Assembly: GCA_001189345.1 (NCBI GenBank)
Contig: LFKV01000010.1
Coordinates: 62,001 to 126,000 of the forward strand
DNA from: Candidatus Paraburkholderia kirkii
GTDB taxonomy: Bacteria; Pseudomonadota; Gammaproteobacteria; Burkholderiales; Burkholderiaceae
Reading direction: 5' to 3'
DNA length: 64,000 nucleotides
The position numbers and the translations under genes were made by a program. A model generated the notes under the pieces. It saw only the letters and a program-made list of their open reading frames with translations. It made no database searches and was not told where the DNA came from. Of the stretch, positions 10,620 to 20,287 are shown piece by piece; the first letter of the stretch is position 1; the number at the start of each line of letters is the position of its first letter.

Positions 10620-11040
10620 TACAGATGCAGCGTCATCGAGTCCGCGAAGCGCTTGAGCGCCCCGCTCTGCTCCTCGCGCGCCTGCTGGCCTGGCTCTGTT
10701 GCGCGAGCTGCTGTGCGAGCGCGTCGAACTGTGCGTTCTGCACGATCGACGTGCTCGCCAGTTGCGTCGCGAGCGTCTGATGAAACTGCGTGAAGCCGCT
10801 TTGCGATTCCATGCGCGAGACGCGCGCGCTCTCCGCAATATCGCCGCGCAGGCCGCGTTCGAGCCGCTCCTGCGCCCGCGCGTGCGCCTCGCCCATGTCG
10901 TCGACGCGATCGGCGAGCGCCTTGAACTCCTCGTAGATGGCGGCGTTCGAGTTGCGCCGCATCGTCATCACGAGCGCGATGAGCGACACCACCAGCGTGA
11001 TCGCCAGCGCCGCGACCGCGCCAACCAGCAGGTCCGTCAT
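10620..11040 (-). pseudogene. rmuC: DNA recombination protein RmuC, N-terminal fragment truncated by IS island
   Basis: MTDLLVGAVAALAITLVVSLIAL is an N-terminal membrane anchor followed by a coiled-coil stretch (EEFKALADRVDDMGEAHARAQERLERGLRGDIAES ... FTQFHQTLATQLASTSIVQNAQFDALAQQLAQQ), characteristic of RmuC. A frameshift near 10680 leads to EEQSGALKRFADSMTLHL, and the gene ends at the repeat boundary at 10619. RmuC is normally about 450-480 aa with a C-terminal nuclease-like domain that is absent here. Its ATG overlaps the stop of the upstream dehydrogenase (ATGA at 11037-11040), so the two were translationally coupled. Confidence 0.75.
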
Positions 11041-12020
11041 TTCTTCAGCACATCCGGATTGATCGGGTTCGGCGGATTGCCCGCGCGCGGCCCTTCGCCG
11101 AGCGCCGCGATGAGGTTGTCAGCGGCGAGATTGGCCATCGCGCGGCGCGTGGCTTCGGTCGCGCTCGCGATGTGGGGTGTCAGCACGACGTTGTCGAGCG
11201 CGAGGAAATCGCGGTTGAAGTTCGGCTCGCCCTCGAACACGTCGAGGCCCGCCGCCGCGATGCGCTTCTCGCGCAGCGCGGCGATCAGCGCCGCGTCGTC
11301 GACGATGCCGCCGCGCGCGATATTGGTGAGCGTCGCCGTCGGCTTCATCAGCGCGAGCTCGGCTGCACTGATCGTGTGATGGTTCTCCTTCGTGTACGGC
11401 AGGACCAGCACGACATGATCCGCGCGCCTGAGCAAGTCTTCCTTGGACGCATACTCGGCGTTCAACGCGGCCTCGATTTCAGGCGCCACGCGCGAACGGT
11501 TGTGATAGATCACGCGCATGTTGAAGCCGACCGCCCGCCGCGCGAGCGCCTGGCCGATGCGCCCCATGCCGATCACGCCGAGCGTCGAGCCGTGCACGTC
11601 CGCGCCGAGGAACGAGTCGAAGGACCATTTCTGCCACTTGCCCGCGCGCAGATAATGCTCGGACTCGGTGACGCGGCGCGTCGCCGCCATCATCAGCGCC
11701 CAGCCGAAATCAGCCGTGGTCTCGTTCAGCACGTTCGGCGTGTTGGTGCCGAGCACCTTGTGCGCATCGAACGCGCGCATGTCGAAGTTGTTGTAGCCGA
11801 CCGCCATGTTGGCGACCACCTTCAGATTCGGCGCGCCGGCCAGCTCCTTCTCGCCGACCCATTCGCCCGCGGTGAACGCCCCGTCGCGGTCGGCGAGACG
11901 CCGCGCGAACGCTTCCTGCGGGAGCACGTCGCCCAGGTTCACGTCGACATCGAAATACTGTTTTAGGCGTTCGATCACATCGGGGAACGAGGGACGCGCG
12001 ACAAGCACCTTCTTCTTCAT
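11037..12020 (-). CDS. D-2-hydroxyacid dehydrogenase (glyoxylate/2-ketogluconate reductase type)
   Basis: Intact 327-aa NAD(P)-dependent D-isomer-specific 2-hydroxyacid dehydrogenase. The Rossmann motif GVIGMGRIGQALARRA sits mid-protein. Catalytic Arg (LTNIARGGIVDD), Glu (GLDVFEGEP) and His (VVLTPHIASAT) are all present in the expected order. It resembles GhrB/TkrA reductases that reduce glyoxylate, hydroxypyruvate or 2-ketogluconate; the exact substrate cannot be read from sequence. Start and stop both form ATGA overlaps with the NhaD-like gene upstream and rmuC downstream, so it is the only surviving cistron of a three-gene operon. Confidence 0.92.
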   Translation of the reverse strand: MKKKVLVARPSFPDVIERLKQYFDVDVNLGDVLPQEAFARRLADRDGAFTAGEWVGEKELAGAPNLKVVANMAVGYNNFDMRAFDAHKVLGTNTPNVLNETTADFGWALMMAATRRVTESEHYLRAGKWQKWSFDSFLGADVHGSTLGVIGMGRIGQALARRAVGFNMRVIYHNRSRVAPEIEAALNAEYASKEDLLRRADHVVLVLPYTKENHHTISAAELALMKPTATLTNIARGGIVDDAALIAALREKRIAAAGLDVFEGEPNFNRDFLALDNVVLTPHIASATEATRRAMANLAADNLIAALGEGPRAGNPPNPINPDVLKK

Positions 12021-13439
12021 CGGTCACTCCTGGAAAATAGCCCGCCCAAAACGGCGAAAAGCGGCAGAAGGACGATGCCCGACCACGCGATGTAGCCGAA
12101 GAAACTCGGCATGCGCACACCGCGCGATTCGGCGCGATCGCCTTCACCATGAAATTCGGCGCATTGCCAATGTACGTGTTCGCGCCCATGAAGACCGCGC
12201 CCGCGGAGATGGCGGCGAGCGTCGTGGCGTCGGTGGTTGTGAGCGCGTGGGCATCGCCGCCCGCGAGATTGAAGAACACGAGATAGGTCGGCGCATTGTC
12301 GAGAAACGAGGACAAGAGGCCCGTCGCCCAGAAATAGGCGATGTCGTTCGGCTTGCCGTTCGCGTCCGACACGGCATGCACGATGCCCGCGAATGCGCCC
12401 GCCTCGCCCGCGCGCAGGATGGCGATGACCAGCGCGATGGTGACGAAGACGGCCACGAAGAGCTTCGCCACTTCCTCGATCGGCGCCCAGTCGAACGCGT
12501 TGCCGGCGCGCGCGCTTTTCGGCGTGAGCGCGAGCGAGGCCGCTAGCACGGCGACGAGCAGGACATCGCGCACGAGATTCTGCAATTGCAGGTGCGTGCT
12601 GAACACGTCGAACGCGATGCCGGGCTGCCAGATGCCGCTCATCAGCACCACTGCGATGATCGCCGCGAGCAGCGCGAAGTTGATCTTGCCGTCGATGCCG
12701 AGCGGCGGCGTGTCCGGCGTCGGGTCGAGGAACGGGCTTCTGGCGTCGTGCCTGCTCCAGTAGTAGCTGTCGAGTGCATAGAACACCGCGAGGAGCGTGA
12801 CGCAGACAAAGAGCATCGGCAGCGCGAGATGCAGCGTCGTCCCAGAAAAAGCCGACGCCATTCAGAAAGCCCAGGAACAGCGGCGGATCGCCGAGCGGCG
12901 TGAGCGAGCCGCCCGCGTTCGCGACGAGAAAGATGAAAAATACGACGACGTGCACCACGTGCTTACGATTGTCGTTGGCGCGCAGAAGCGGCCGGATCAG
13001 CAGCATGGCCGCGCCCGTCGTGCCCATGATGCTCGCGAGCGCGGCGCCGAGCGCGAGCAGCCCGATATTGAGACGCGGCGAGCCATGCAGATTGCCGCGC
13101 ACGCAGATGCCGCCCGCGACCGTGAACAGCGACGCCAGCAGGATGATGAACGGCACGTATTCCTCGAGTATCGCGTGAACCAGCACGCCGCCCGCCGCGC
13201 CGAAGGCGAAGGCGCACGGTGCGAGAAACGCGAGCGCCCATGTCGCCGCAATCTTGCCGAAATGGCGATGCCAGAGCTTGGGCGCGACGAGCGGAAAAAC
13301 GGCGATGGAAAGCAGGATGCCGACGAACGGTATGCTCCCAGGCCGCCGAAAGCGCCGCGCCGTCAAGCGCGGCCGCCGAGGCGGGCGCATTGACCAGCGC
13401 CAGCGCAGCGAACACGGCGCCGGGAACGATACGCCGCAT
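12017..13439 (-). pseudogene. NhaD-like sodium:proton antiporter (ArsB/NhaD superfamily), frameshifted
   Basis: Starts MRRIVPGAVFAALALVNAP at 13439. Hydrophobic segments follow in two frames: GSIPFVGILLSIAVFPLVAPKLW, EYVPFIILLASLFTVAGGI, NIGLLALGAALASIMGTTGAAML, FFIFLVANAGGSLTPLGDPPLFLGFL, then SGIWQPGIAFDVF and LSSFLDNAPTYLVFFNLAGG. The NAGGSLTPLGDPP and LDNAPTYLVFF motifs are typical of this Na+/H+ antiporter group. At least three frame changes (near 13335, 12855 and 12125) are needed to reach the stop at 12017. Intact length would be about 475 aa. An inner-membrane transporter that is no longer made. Confidence 0.8.
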
Positions 13440-13444
13440 CGGGC

Positions 13445-14115
13445 TCAGGCTCCGCACACGACGATCACATGCACGCGATACGGCCCGTGCGCCCCGAGCA
13501 CGATGGTCTGTTCGATGTCCCTGGTGCACGACGGCCCCGACACGAAGTTCACCGCGCGCGGCAACTCGCCCCGCTCCGCGCGCATGAGCGCGAAGGCGTC
13601 CTCGTGCGCCGCGATGATGCGCGACGCCGGCACGATCGCGATATGCGTCTGCGGCAGGAGCGCGCCGGACGCCGGCGTGTCCGCGCCGGACAGCAGCACG
13701 AGCGAACCGGTTTCGGCCGTCCCGCAGAAGCAGCCCGTGACGCCGACGAGATCGGCGTCCGCCGGTTTGCACAGCGCGGCCCGAAGCCCGCTTCGGCCCA
13801 GGGCAGATCGCCGAGCGCGGGCCAGGCGACGACGTCGGTCGGGAGCGTCAGCGACTGAAGATAGCGTGCGGCTTCGGCGGGGGCATCGGCAAGCGCACCT
13901 ACCTCGGCGACGGTGGTCGACAGACGCTCGGCCTCCAGCCTGAAGCGCGCGATGAGTTCGTCGCGCGTCTGCGGCAGCGGCGGGCGCGGCCCCGCCGGAT
14001 GGCGCTCCACGTACTCCTGCGCCGCCGCACGCTCGGCGTCGGTCGGTGCGTCGCGGCGGCCCTGCGCACTGCGTATGCGCGCGAGAATATTGTGGCGCGC
14101 GGCCGATGTATCCAT
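13445..14115 (-). pseudogene. LUD-domain protein (LutC/YkgG-like), frameshifted
   Basis: Starts MDTSAARHNILARIRSAQGRRDAP and ends at 13445, five bases before the antiporter start. After a frameshift near 13785 it reads LVGVTGCFCGTAETGSLVLLSG, INFVSGPSCTRDIEQTIVLGAHGP-like (VNFVSGPSCTRDIEQ), the LUD motif set. It is a second LutC-like gene besides the one at 17425-18017, so its exact role beside the antiporter is uncertain; LUD proteins usually belong to lactate-oxidation complexes. About 223 aa if the shift is repaired. Confidence 0.75.
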
Positions 14116-14282
14116 GGTGCCGTCCTCGTGAATGCGTGCTCGGATGCGTGCGTCGAACCGGTCGGCGACGCATCGGAATTATTAATGAGCGAGGTTCGCG
14201 CGCGAACCTCGGCCGGACGGCATAGGCCGAACGCACGAATGTACGAACGCCCTGTCGTCGGCCTCGTCCGCCCGCTGGCCGC

Positions 14283-15467
14283 TCAGCTTTCGTCGGCCGG
14301 CTGCTCGATGCCGAATACCTGGCGCAGATAGGCGAGATACGCGCGGTCGTCGCACATGTTCTTGCCGGGCGAGTCCGAGAGCTTCGCGACCGGCTGGCCG
14401 TTGCAGCGGACCATCTTGATGACGATCTGCAGCGGCTGATAGCCGAGATCGTTCGTGAGGTTGGTGCCGACGCCGAACGCGAGCTGGCAGCGCCCGCGGA
14501 AACGCTGGTACAGCTGCAGCACCTTGGGGATGTCGAGCGCATCGGAAAAGACGAGGATCTTCGTGCGCGGGTCGCAGCGGTTCTCCTCGTAATGCCGGAT
14601 GAGGCGCTCGCCCCAGTCGAAAGGATCGCCGGAATCGTGGCGCGCGCCGTCGAAGAGCTTGCAGAAGTACATGTCGAAGTCGCGCAGGAACGCCTTCATG
14701 CCGTAGACGTCCGACAGCGCGATCCCGAGGTCGCCGCGATATTCCTTCGCCCACATCTCGAAGCCGAAGATCTGCGAGTCGCGCAGGCGCGGACCGAGCG
14801 CCTGGCACGCCTGCAGGTACTCGTGCGCCATCGTGCCGAGGGGCCGCAAACCGTGCTTCATCGCGTAAAAGACGTTGCTCGTGCCGGCGAACTGCGCGCC
14901 GAGCCGTTCCTTGAGCGTCAGCACGACCTCCTCGTGCCACTGCTTCGAGAAGCGGCGGCGCGTGCCGTAATCGGCGATCTTGCAGTCGGAGTACTCGGGC
15001 GGCGTGGCGAGCAGCTTGATTTTCTCGCGCAGGCGCTCGCGGCCGGTTTCGTACTCGGGCTTGCGCTGCGTGTTGCGGAAATAGACTTCGTTGACGATCG
15101 CGAGCACCGGGATCTCGAAGAGGATCGTGTGCAGCCACGGTCCCTTGATGTCGATCTCACCGTTGTTCTTCGGCGAGGGCGAGATGCGGATGGACTTCTC
15201 GTTCAGACGAAAGAGGGCGAGAAAGTCGATGAAGTCGCTCTTGATGAAGCGCATGCGCCGCAGGTACTCCAGCTCCTCTTCCTTGAAGCGCAGGTTGCAG
15301 AGCTGGCGGACCTCGTCGCGGATCTCGTCGATGTACGGCACGAGGTCGACCTTCGGCGTGCGGCAGCGGAAGCGGTACTCGACATGGGTCGCGGGAAAAT
15401 GATGCAGCACGACCTGCATCATCGTGAACTTGTAGAGGTCGGTATCGAGCAGCGAATTGATGATCAT
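14283..15467 (-). CDS. pncB: Nicotinate phosphoribosyltransferase
   Basis: Intact, 394 aa from [18 protein letters not shown] (an upstream in-frame ATG at 15488 adds seven residues). Family signatures: [54 protein letters not shown] (region of the autophosphorylated His and ribose-phosphate site), [24 protein letters not shown]. It converts nicotinate and PRPP to nicotinate mononucleotide, the Preiss-Handler NAD salvage step in the cytosol. It is divergent from fdxA across a 300-bp gap. Retention without any lesion among many broken neighbours suggests NAD salvage is still under selection. Confidence 0.95.
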   Translation of the reverse strand: MIINSLLDTDLYKFTMMQVVLHHFPATHVEYRFRCRTPKVDLVPYIDEIRDEVRQLCNLRFKEEELEYLRRMRFIKSDFIDFLALFRLNEKSIRISPSPKNNGEIDIKGPWLHTILFEIPVLAIVNEVYFRNTQRKPEYETGRERLREKIKLLATPPEYSDCKIADYGTRRRFSKQWHEEVVLTLKERLGAQFAGTSNVFYAMKHGLRPLGTMAHEYLQACQALGPRLRDSQIFGFEMWAKEYRGDLGIALSDVYGMKAFLRDFDMYFCKLFDGARHDSGDPFDWGERLIRHYEENRCDPRTKILVFSDALDIPKVLQLYQRFRGRCQLAFGVGTNLTNDLGYQPLQIVIKMVRCNGQPVAKLSDSPGKNMCDDRAYLAYLRQVFGIEQPADES

Positions 15468-15766
15468 GGTTCTGACTGGAACATCCATGCGAAGAGGCCG
15501 CGCGCTGGTTCGAGCCCGCCTGCCGTTATAGTGTCTTTACGAGGCCTTCGCGACCATGTTACCCGAATGAACGGGTACGCATTACGCATGCCGCGCCCTT
15601 CTGCCGACAGCGCATACATACATCACGAATCGATATAAGGCGCGCTGCGCGGCGCTCGCGTCCGCTTTTCCCATTACGCTACAATACACGTTTCGGCAAG
15701 TGCACCTTCCGGCCCATGCAGCCGCCCAGGGCGCCGCCCCCACGAATTCCGCATGCAGGAGCTTGA

Positions 15767-16090
15767 ATGACTCACGTTGTGACCGAAAGCTGCATCAAGT
15801 GCAAGTTCACCGATTGCGTGGACGTGTGCCCGGTGGACTGCTTCCGCGAAGGTCCCAACTTTCTCGCGATCGATCCGGACGAGTGCATCGACTGCGCCGT
15901 GTGCGTGGCCGAATGTCCGGTCAATGCGATCTACGCCGAAGAAGATGTCCCCACCGATCAGCAGCACTTCACCGAACTAAACGCCGAGCTCGCGCGCAAC
16001 TGGCCGAGCATCACCAAGACCAAAGCGCCACTGCCCGAGTCGGACGAGTTCAAGGACGTCAAGGACAAGCTCAATCTGCTGGAGCACTGA
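15767..16090 (+). CDS. fdxA: Ferredoxin FdxA (7Fe/8Fe type)
   Basis: Intact 107-aa ferredoxin. First cluster ligands are in [20 protein letters not shown]; the second set is in [20 protein letters not shown], matching FdxA (one 3Fe-4S and one 4Fe-4S cluster). Start ATG follows AGGAGCTTGA. The acidic C-terminal extension ([20 protein letters not shown]) is usual for betaproteobacterial FdxA. A small soluble electron carrier, often essential. A possible -10 (TACAAT, 15680-15685) lies upstream in the pncB-fdxA gap. Confidence 0.95.
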   Translation: MTHVVTESCIKCKFTDCVDVCPVDCFREGPNFLAIDPDECIDCAVCVAECPVNAIYAEEDVPTDQQHFTELNAELARNWPSITKTKAPLPESDEFKDVKDKLNLLEH

Positions 16091-16159
16091 TCTCCGCGGG
16101 AGCGGGCCGCCGCGTGGAACTGTTCGACGCAAAAAAATGTATTGAATGACGATTCGGCG

Positions 16160-16188
16160 TTGACACGCCAGCCACGACTCCCTATAAT
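16160..16188 (+). promoter_or_regulatory. Consensus sigma-70 promoter of tRNA-Asn
   Basis: TTGACA at 16160-16165 and TATAAT at 16183-16188 with a 17-bp spacer: both hexamers match the consensus exactly. The tRNA begins 30 bases after the -10, fitting a short leader. Confidence 0.85.
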
Positions 16189-16217
16189 CTTACTTTTATG
16201 CTTTTTGCTGTAGATGT

Positions 16218-16293
16218 TCCCCGATAGCTCAGTCGGTAGAGCGCCGGACTGTTAATCCGTAGGTCCCTGGTTCGAGCCCAGGTCGGGGAGCCA
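16218..16293 (+). tRNA. tRNA-Asn (anticodon GTT)
   Basis: A 76-nt cloverleaf: acceptor TCCCCGA pairs with TCGGGGA, D-arm GCTCAGTCGGTAGAGC, anticodon stem CGGAC/GTCCG-like with loop CTGTTAA giving anticodon GTT, T-arm CCTGGTTCGAGCCCAGG, discriminator G and encoded CCA. No mismatch is seen in the arms. It is the only tRNA in the window. Confidence 0.97.
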
Positions 16294-16309
16294 GAAAGCC
16301 TCAAATCGG

Positions 16310-16341
16310 AAAACCCAGTCGCGTGACTGGGTTTTTTGTTT
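16310..16341 (+). terminator. Rho-independent terminator after tRNA-Asn
   Basis: Stem AACCCAGTC / GACTGGGTT with loop GCGT, followed by TTTTTGTTTTT. It starts 17 bases after the tRNA 3' end. Confidence 0.85.
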
Positions 16342-16518
16342 TTGTGCGCACGTCGCCAAGGTCCGAAACCCGCGACATCCTCGCCCTCCTCCGCCAGCAG
16401 GCTCGCCGGGAATCCATGCGTTTTCCGCAAGTCTGTCATCCAAGCAGACTTCGATTACCCGTTTGTATAATTTCGGGATGTTGGTTGAAGCCGGCGATCG
16501 AGTACGAAGGAGAAGGAA

Positions 16519-17424
16519 ATGCGCTGGGTGGTGTTATTGATCTTCATCGCTTGCGCGGCTTACACGCACTAGCGCGGCAAGGTCCGGCACGGCTTCTTCC
16601 GGCAGCTTTCGGATCACTCGACATTCATGTCGCCGCTGAACGGTTTTGTCTATCTGTTCTCGCGCGTGCCGTCCACGCCCTATCTTCCGCCGTCGCTCTT
16701 TCCCGAACTCGCGCCGATCAAGGCGCACTGGAAAACCATCCGCGCCGAGGCCGTCGCGCTGCACGAGGCGAGCAGGATCCAGGCCGCGGGCATGTACAAC
16801 GACATCGGCTTCAATTCGTTTTTCCGGCGCGGCTGGCGGCGCTTCTATCTGAAATGGTATGACCGCCCTCATCCGTTCGCCGTGGTGACGTGCCCGCAAA
16901 CGCTCTCGATCCTGCAGAACATTCCGACCGTCAAGGCGGCCATGTTCGCGATGCTTCCGCCGGGAGGCACCCTCACGCTGCATCGCGACCCGTATGCGGA
17001 ATCGCTGCGCTATCACCTCGGGCTCGTCACGCCGAACGATGACGGCTGCGCGATCATCGTCGACGGCGAGCGCTATTCGTGGCGCGACGGCGAGGAAGTC
17101 GTGTTCGACGAAACCTATCTGCACTGGGCCGAGAACAAGACCGATCAGGACCGCATCATCCTATTCTGCAACATCGAGCGGCCGATGAAATACCGCTGGG
17201 CACAGGCTATCAATCATGCGCTCGGCGGCTTCCTGATGCGCGTCGCCGCATCGCCGAACGAGATCGGAGACCGCACGGGCGGGTTGAATCGCGCATTCAA
17301 GTATCTCTATTCGATCCGGCTCGTCGGCAAGCGGCTGAAGGCGTGGAACCGGACCGCGTACTACATCGTCAAGTGGCTGCTGTTCGGCGGCATCGTCGTG
17401 GCGATCTTCTGGAAGCACCGAGAC
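16519..17424 (+). pseudogene. Aspartyl/asparaginyl beta-hydroxylase family protein (LpxO-like), early nonsense and lost stop
   Basis: ATG at 16519 follows AAGGAGAAGGA; MRWVVLLIFIACAAYTH is a membrane anchor, then codon 18 is an in-frame TAG (16570-16572), probably a former Leu. The reading resumes RGKVRHGFFRQLSDHSTFMSPLNGF and carries the hydroxylase motifs HRDPYAESLRYHLGL, WRDGEEVVFDETYLHWAEN and NIERPM with the iron-binding His residues. A second membrane segment (WLLFGGIVVAIFW) ends the protein. The stop that should follow is missing, so the frame runs on antisense through lutC and lutB to 18873. LpxO-type enzymes hydroxylate lipid A acyl chains at the inner membrane. Confidence 0.8.
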
Positions 17425-18017
17425 TCAGGCGAGCCACACGACCGTCAGCGAGCGCACGCCCTACGCGCCGCGGATCAGCACGCCTTCGATATCCGCCATC
17501 GCCGACGGCCCGGTCACGAGCACCGCATAGCGCGCCGACTCGAAATCCGGCCGGCGGTACGCCTACTGCAAGCCTTCGACGAGCCGGGCCGGATCGAGCA
17601 GCACGACGAGATGCTGCGCGAGATAGCTGATCGAATTCACGACATACTCTTCCTCACTGAACCAGACCGACCCGGTTTCGGCCACGCCGAAGCGCCCTCG
17701 CACGACGCCGACATCGACGTCCTGAAGCGAGGCCGGCACAGTATCGCGCGAAAGCGGCCGCGTGCCGTCGACGCCCGGCACCGCCGAGACGATGACCGCC
17801 GCATCGGGAAAGCGCGAGGCGATGAGCGTGTCGACGTCCGCGAGACTGCGCGCCTCGACGCAGGTTCCGCCCATCGCCTTGAGCGCGGCGGTGAAGCGCG
17901 TGCGCAGATCGCCCTCGGGCGCGGGGAAAACCGGCACGTCGGGGTGCGGACGCGACGCGGGCTGCGCTGCGCGATCTTCGAGAGAAAGGCTTCGCGGGTC
18001 GTCATTTGGAGGCTCAT
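17425..18017 (-). pseudogene. lutC: Lactate utilisation protein C (LutC), frameshift and two nonsense codons
   Basis: ATG at 18017 overlaps the lutB stop (ATGA). MSLQMTTREAFLSKIAQ is followed by a frameshift near 17955, then HPDVPVFPAPEGDLRTRF, the LUD core GVVRGRFGVAETGSVWFSEE and LAQHLVVLLDPARLVEG. An in-frame TAG at about 17566 precedes AYRRPDFESARYAVLVTGPSA, and another TAG (about 17455) precedes GVRSLTVVWLA before the natural TGA at 17425. LutC is a component of the LutABC L-lactate oxidising complex. Three independent lesions. Confidence 0.85.
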
Positions 18018-19418
18018 TTGGCGGACGAGCGGTTTTTTCCTGTACCACTTTCCTGTACCACTCGTGGAAGATTTCGGCGGGCGCTTCGGGCAAATCGCGC
18101 TGGCGTCCCCAGATATTGAGCGGGTTGTACAGCACGAAGTTGGGCAGACGCTTGAGCGCGCCGCCGAGCGACGCGACCGTCGCGCGATAGAGCGTGGGGC
18201 TCGCCAGGAGACGCCCCGCCATCTTCAGCACTTCCTGCTTCACGAACGGCGCTTCGTGAAGCTCGGCGATCACCGCGCGCCACTTGTAGATCTGCTCGTG
18301 GATGTTCACCTTCACCGGGCATACGTTGGTGCAGCTGCCGTTCATCGTCGAGGCGAACGGCAGGCTGCTATAGCACTTCAGATCGTAGGTCTGATTGATG
18401 ATCGCGCCGATCGGCCCGGAGTACGTGCCGCCGTACGACAGGCCGCCGCTTCGCCGGTACACCGGGCACGTGTTCATGCATGCGCCGCAGCGGATGCACT
18501 TGAGCGAGTACCAGAAGTCCATCGCGAGGCGCTCGGAACGGCCGTTGTCGACGAGGATGAAGTGCATCTCCGTGCCGGGCCGCGGCGCGCGAAAGTGCGA
18601 CGTGTGTATTGCGTGATCGGCGAGCCGAGCGCGCTTCTCGACAGCATGCGCACGAACACGCCCAGATCGGCGATGGTCGGAATCAGTTTCTCGATGCCGA
18701 TCGACGCGATATGCAGCGGCGGCACGTTCGCCGACAGGTCCGCATTGCCCTCGTTCGTGCAGACGACCACCGTGCCCGTCTCCGCCACCGCGAAATTGCA
18801 GCCGGTCATGCCGGCCGTCCGTTCGCGCACGAAATACGGCCGCGTATTCATGCGCTGGCTTTCGGCGAGGTAGTGGATGTCGCTGTTGGTGGGATCGGTG
18901 CCGATGGTGCGCCCGAACAGCTCGGCCACGTCCGCGCGCAGCTTAGCTTGTGCGGGCACGACCATGTGGCCCGGGTCCTGATGATCGAGCTGCTGGATGC
19001 GCTCGCCGAGATCCGTTTCCATCACCGTGATGCCGCGCGGCTCCAGATAGTCGCGCATGTAGCACTCGTCGGTGAGCATCGACTTGCTCTTCACGAGCGA
19101 GGTCATGCCGCGCTCGCTCATCAGCTGGTAGACGAGCGCGTTGTGCTCCTGCGCATCGGCCGCGAAATGCACGACGACGCCGTTCCTCTCGGCCTGATCG
19201 GCGAATTGCGCGATGTAGTCCGCGAGATTGGACAGCGTGTGCTCCTTGATGCCCGACGCGAGATTGCGCAGCGTCTCCCATTCGGGCATGCCGTGCGCCT
19301 GCGCGTCGCGCTTGGTGCGCAGGTCCCACAGACGCCTGTCGTGGAACGCGACGTGATCCGGCTTCTTAAGAAACGCGCCGGCGGCCTTCGCGTGATCGAT
19401 CCGAATCGTCTTGCTCAT
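18014..19418 (-). pseudogene. lutB: Lactate utilisation iron-sulfur protein LutB, frameshifted
   Basis: MSKTIRIDHAKAAGAFLKKP at 19418; the LUD part contains AGMTGCNFAVAETGTVVVCTNEGNA. A frameshift near 18590 separates it from the ferredoxin part, whose cluster ligands are in LKCIRCGACMNTCPVYRR and GSCTNVCPVKVNIHEQ. Near the end, a 13-bp tandem duplication (18036-18061) plus one extra A changes the last residues. The ancestral ending was EWYRK then NRSSAK before TGA at 18014. Start overlaps the lutA stop (ATGA). Normal length about 465 aa. Confidence 0.88.
18036..18061. repeat. 13-bp tandem duplication inside lutB
   Basis: TTTCCTGTACCAC is repeated directly twice (18036-18048, 18049-18061). 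Thirteen is not a multiple of three, so the duplication shifts the lutB frame. A likely replication-slippage event. Confidence 0.85.
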
Positions 19419-20151
19419 GCGCGCGCTCCGTTCAGAACCTGGGCGATGTGAATGAATTTCGCGTCGAGTTTCATGCGTTCGGCGCAGCCTTGCTGATCAT
19501 GAAACACGACATGTCGCCCGACACGATGTACTCCGCGCCCGCGCCGAGATGATCGCGCACCTTGTCCTGCCCCATGCGCACGGAGACGGCTTCCTCCGTC
19601 ACCGAGAACGTGCCGCCGAAGCCACAGCATTCGTCGGGACGCGCCGGCGTGACGAACTCGATGCCCTTCACGCCTTCGAGCAGCGCGCGGCTTCGAATAC
19701 GGCGTGCCCGCGACTTCCGAATTCGAGGTCTCGCGCAGATGCCGCACCGCGCTGCAGCTGTTGTGCAACCCGACCCTGTGCGGAAACTCGGCCCAGGGAA
19801 ACTCGCGCACCTCGAGCAAGTCGTGCAGGAATTCGACGAGCTCGTAGGTGTTGCGATGCACCTTCTGCACGGCGTCTGCTCGATCGCGCTGAAATGCTCT
19901 CGCACGTGATGCACGCAGCTCGCCGACGGCCCGACGACGTAGTCATAGTCGGCGAAATTGCGGGCGAACACGCGCTCGGCGCCCGCGGCTTCCCTGTGCG
20001 CGCCGCTATTGGCCATCGGCTGGCCGCAGCAGGTCTGGTCCTGCGGATAGTCGACTTCCAGCCCGAGGCGCTCAAGCAGTTCGAGCGTGGCGATGCCGAC
20101 CTGCGGGTAGAAGGCGTCGATGAAACAGGGAACGAACAGGGCGACTTTCAT
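19415..20151 (-). pseudogene. lutA: Lactate utilisation protein LutA (CCG-domain), frameshifted
   Basis: MKVALFVPCFIDAFYPQVGIATLELLERLG begins at 20151; the first CCG motif is DQTCCGQPMANSG and the second PDECCGFGGTFSVTEE, both intact. Frame changes near 19880 and 19700 take the middle into another frame (VHRNTYELVEFLHDLL, GLHNSCSAVRHLRE), and a third near 19500 is required to reach the natural end KFIHIAQVLNGARA at 19415. LutA is the cytosolic Fe-S partner of LutB in L-lactate oxidation. Intact length would be about 245 aa. Confidence 0.85.
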
Positions 20152-20192
20152 GAGGTCTGTTTCGAAGATGGGCGGGGAATTTTTTTGGTAGG

Positions 20193-20207
20193 CTTGGTCT
20201 GATCAAG
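20193..20207. promoter_or_regulatory. Candidate GntR (LldR-type) operator
   Basis: CTTG-GTCTGAT-CAAG is a short inverted repeat in the gap between lutA and the divergent GntR gene. It resembles the TTGGT-ACCAA-like sites of LldR/PdhR regulators, but the match is weak. Confidence 0.3.
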
Positions 20208-20287
20208 GCTTTTAAAGAGATGCCTCTTTCGTGTCAAACTCGGGTAATCGCCAGCTTTCGCTTCGTCTCTCCCGACTATCCCGAACG

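Larger units (their letters stand above)
8912..10620. mobile_element. Nested IS island bounded by a 34-bp inverted repeat
   Basis: A near-perfect inverted repeat of about 34 bp (GTAAGCGCTCGATCT then R then TACCGTTGTCTCGTTCTA) occurs at 8913-8946 on + and at 10586-10619 on the other strand, with one mismatch. Between the repeats lie IS630 copy 1, the first part of an IS2-group orfA with its left end, and about 170 bp of unassigned DNA. The flanks outside the repeats (fadE upstream DNA on the left, rmuC on the right) share no direct repeat, so this is not a simple insertion. The outer element type is not identified. Confidence 0.55.

Noticed and set aside
16627-18873. A 748-codon open frame on +
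   Set aside because: Only the first 265 codons are a real protein (LpxO-like); the rest is the antisense of lutC and lutB, which have strong family motifs on the minus strand.
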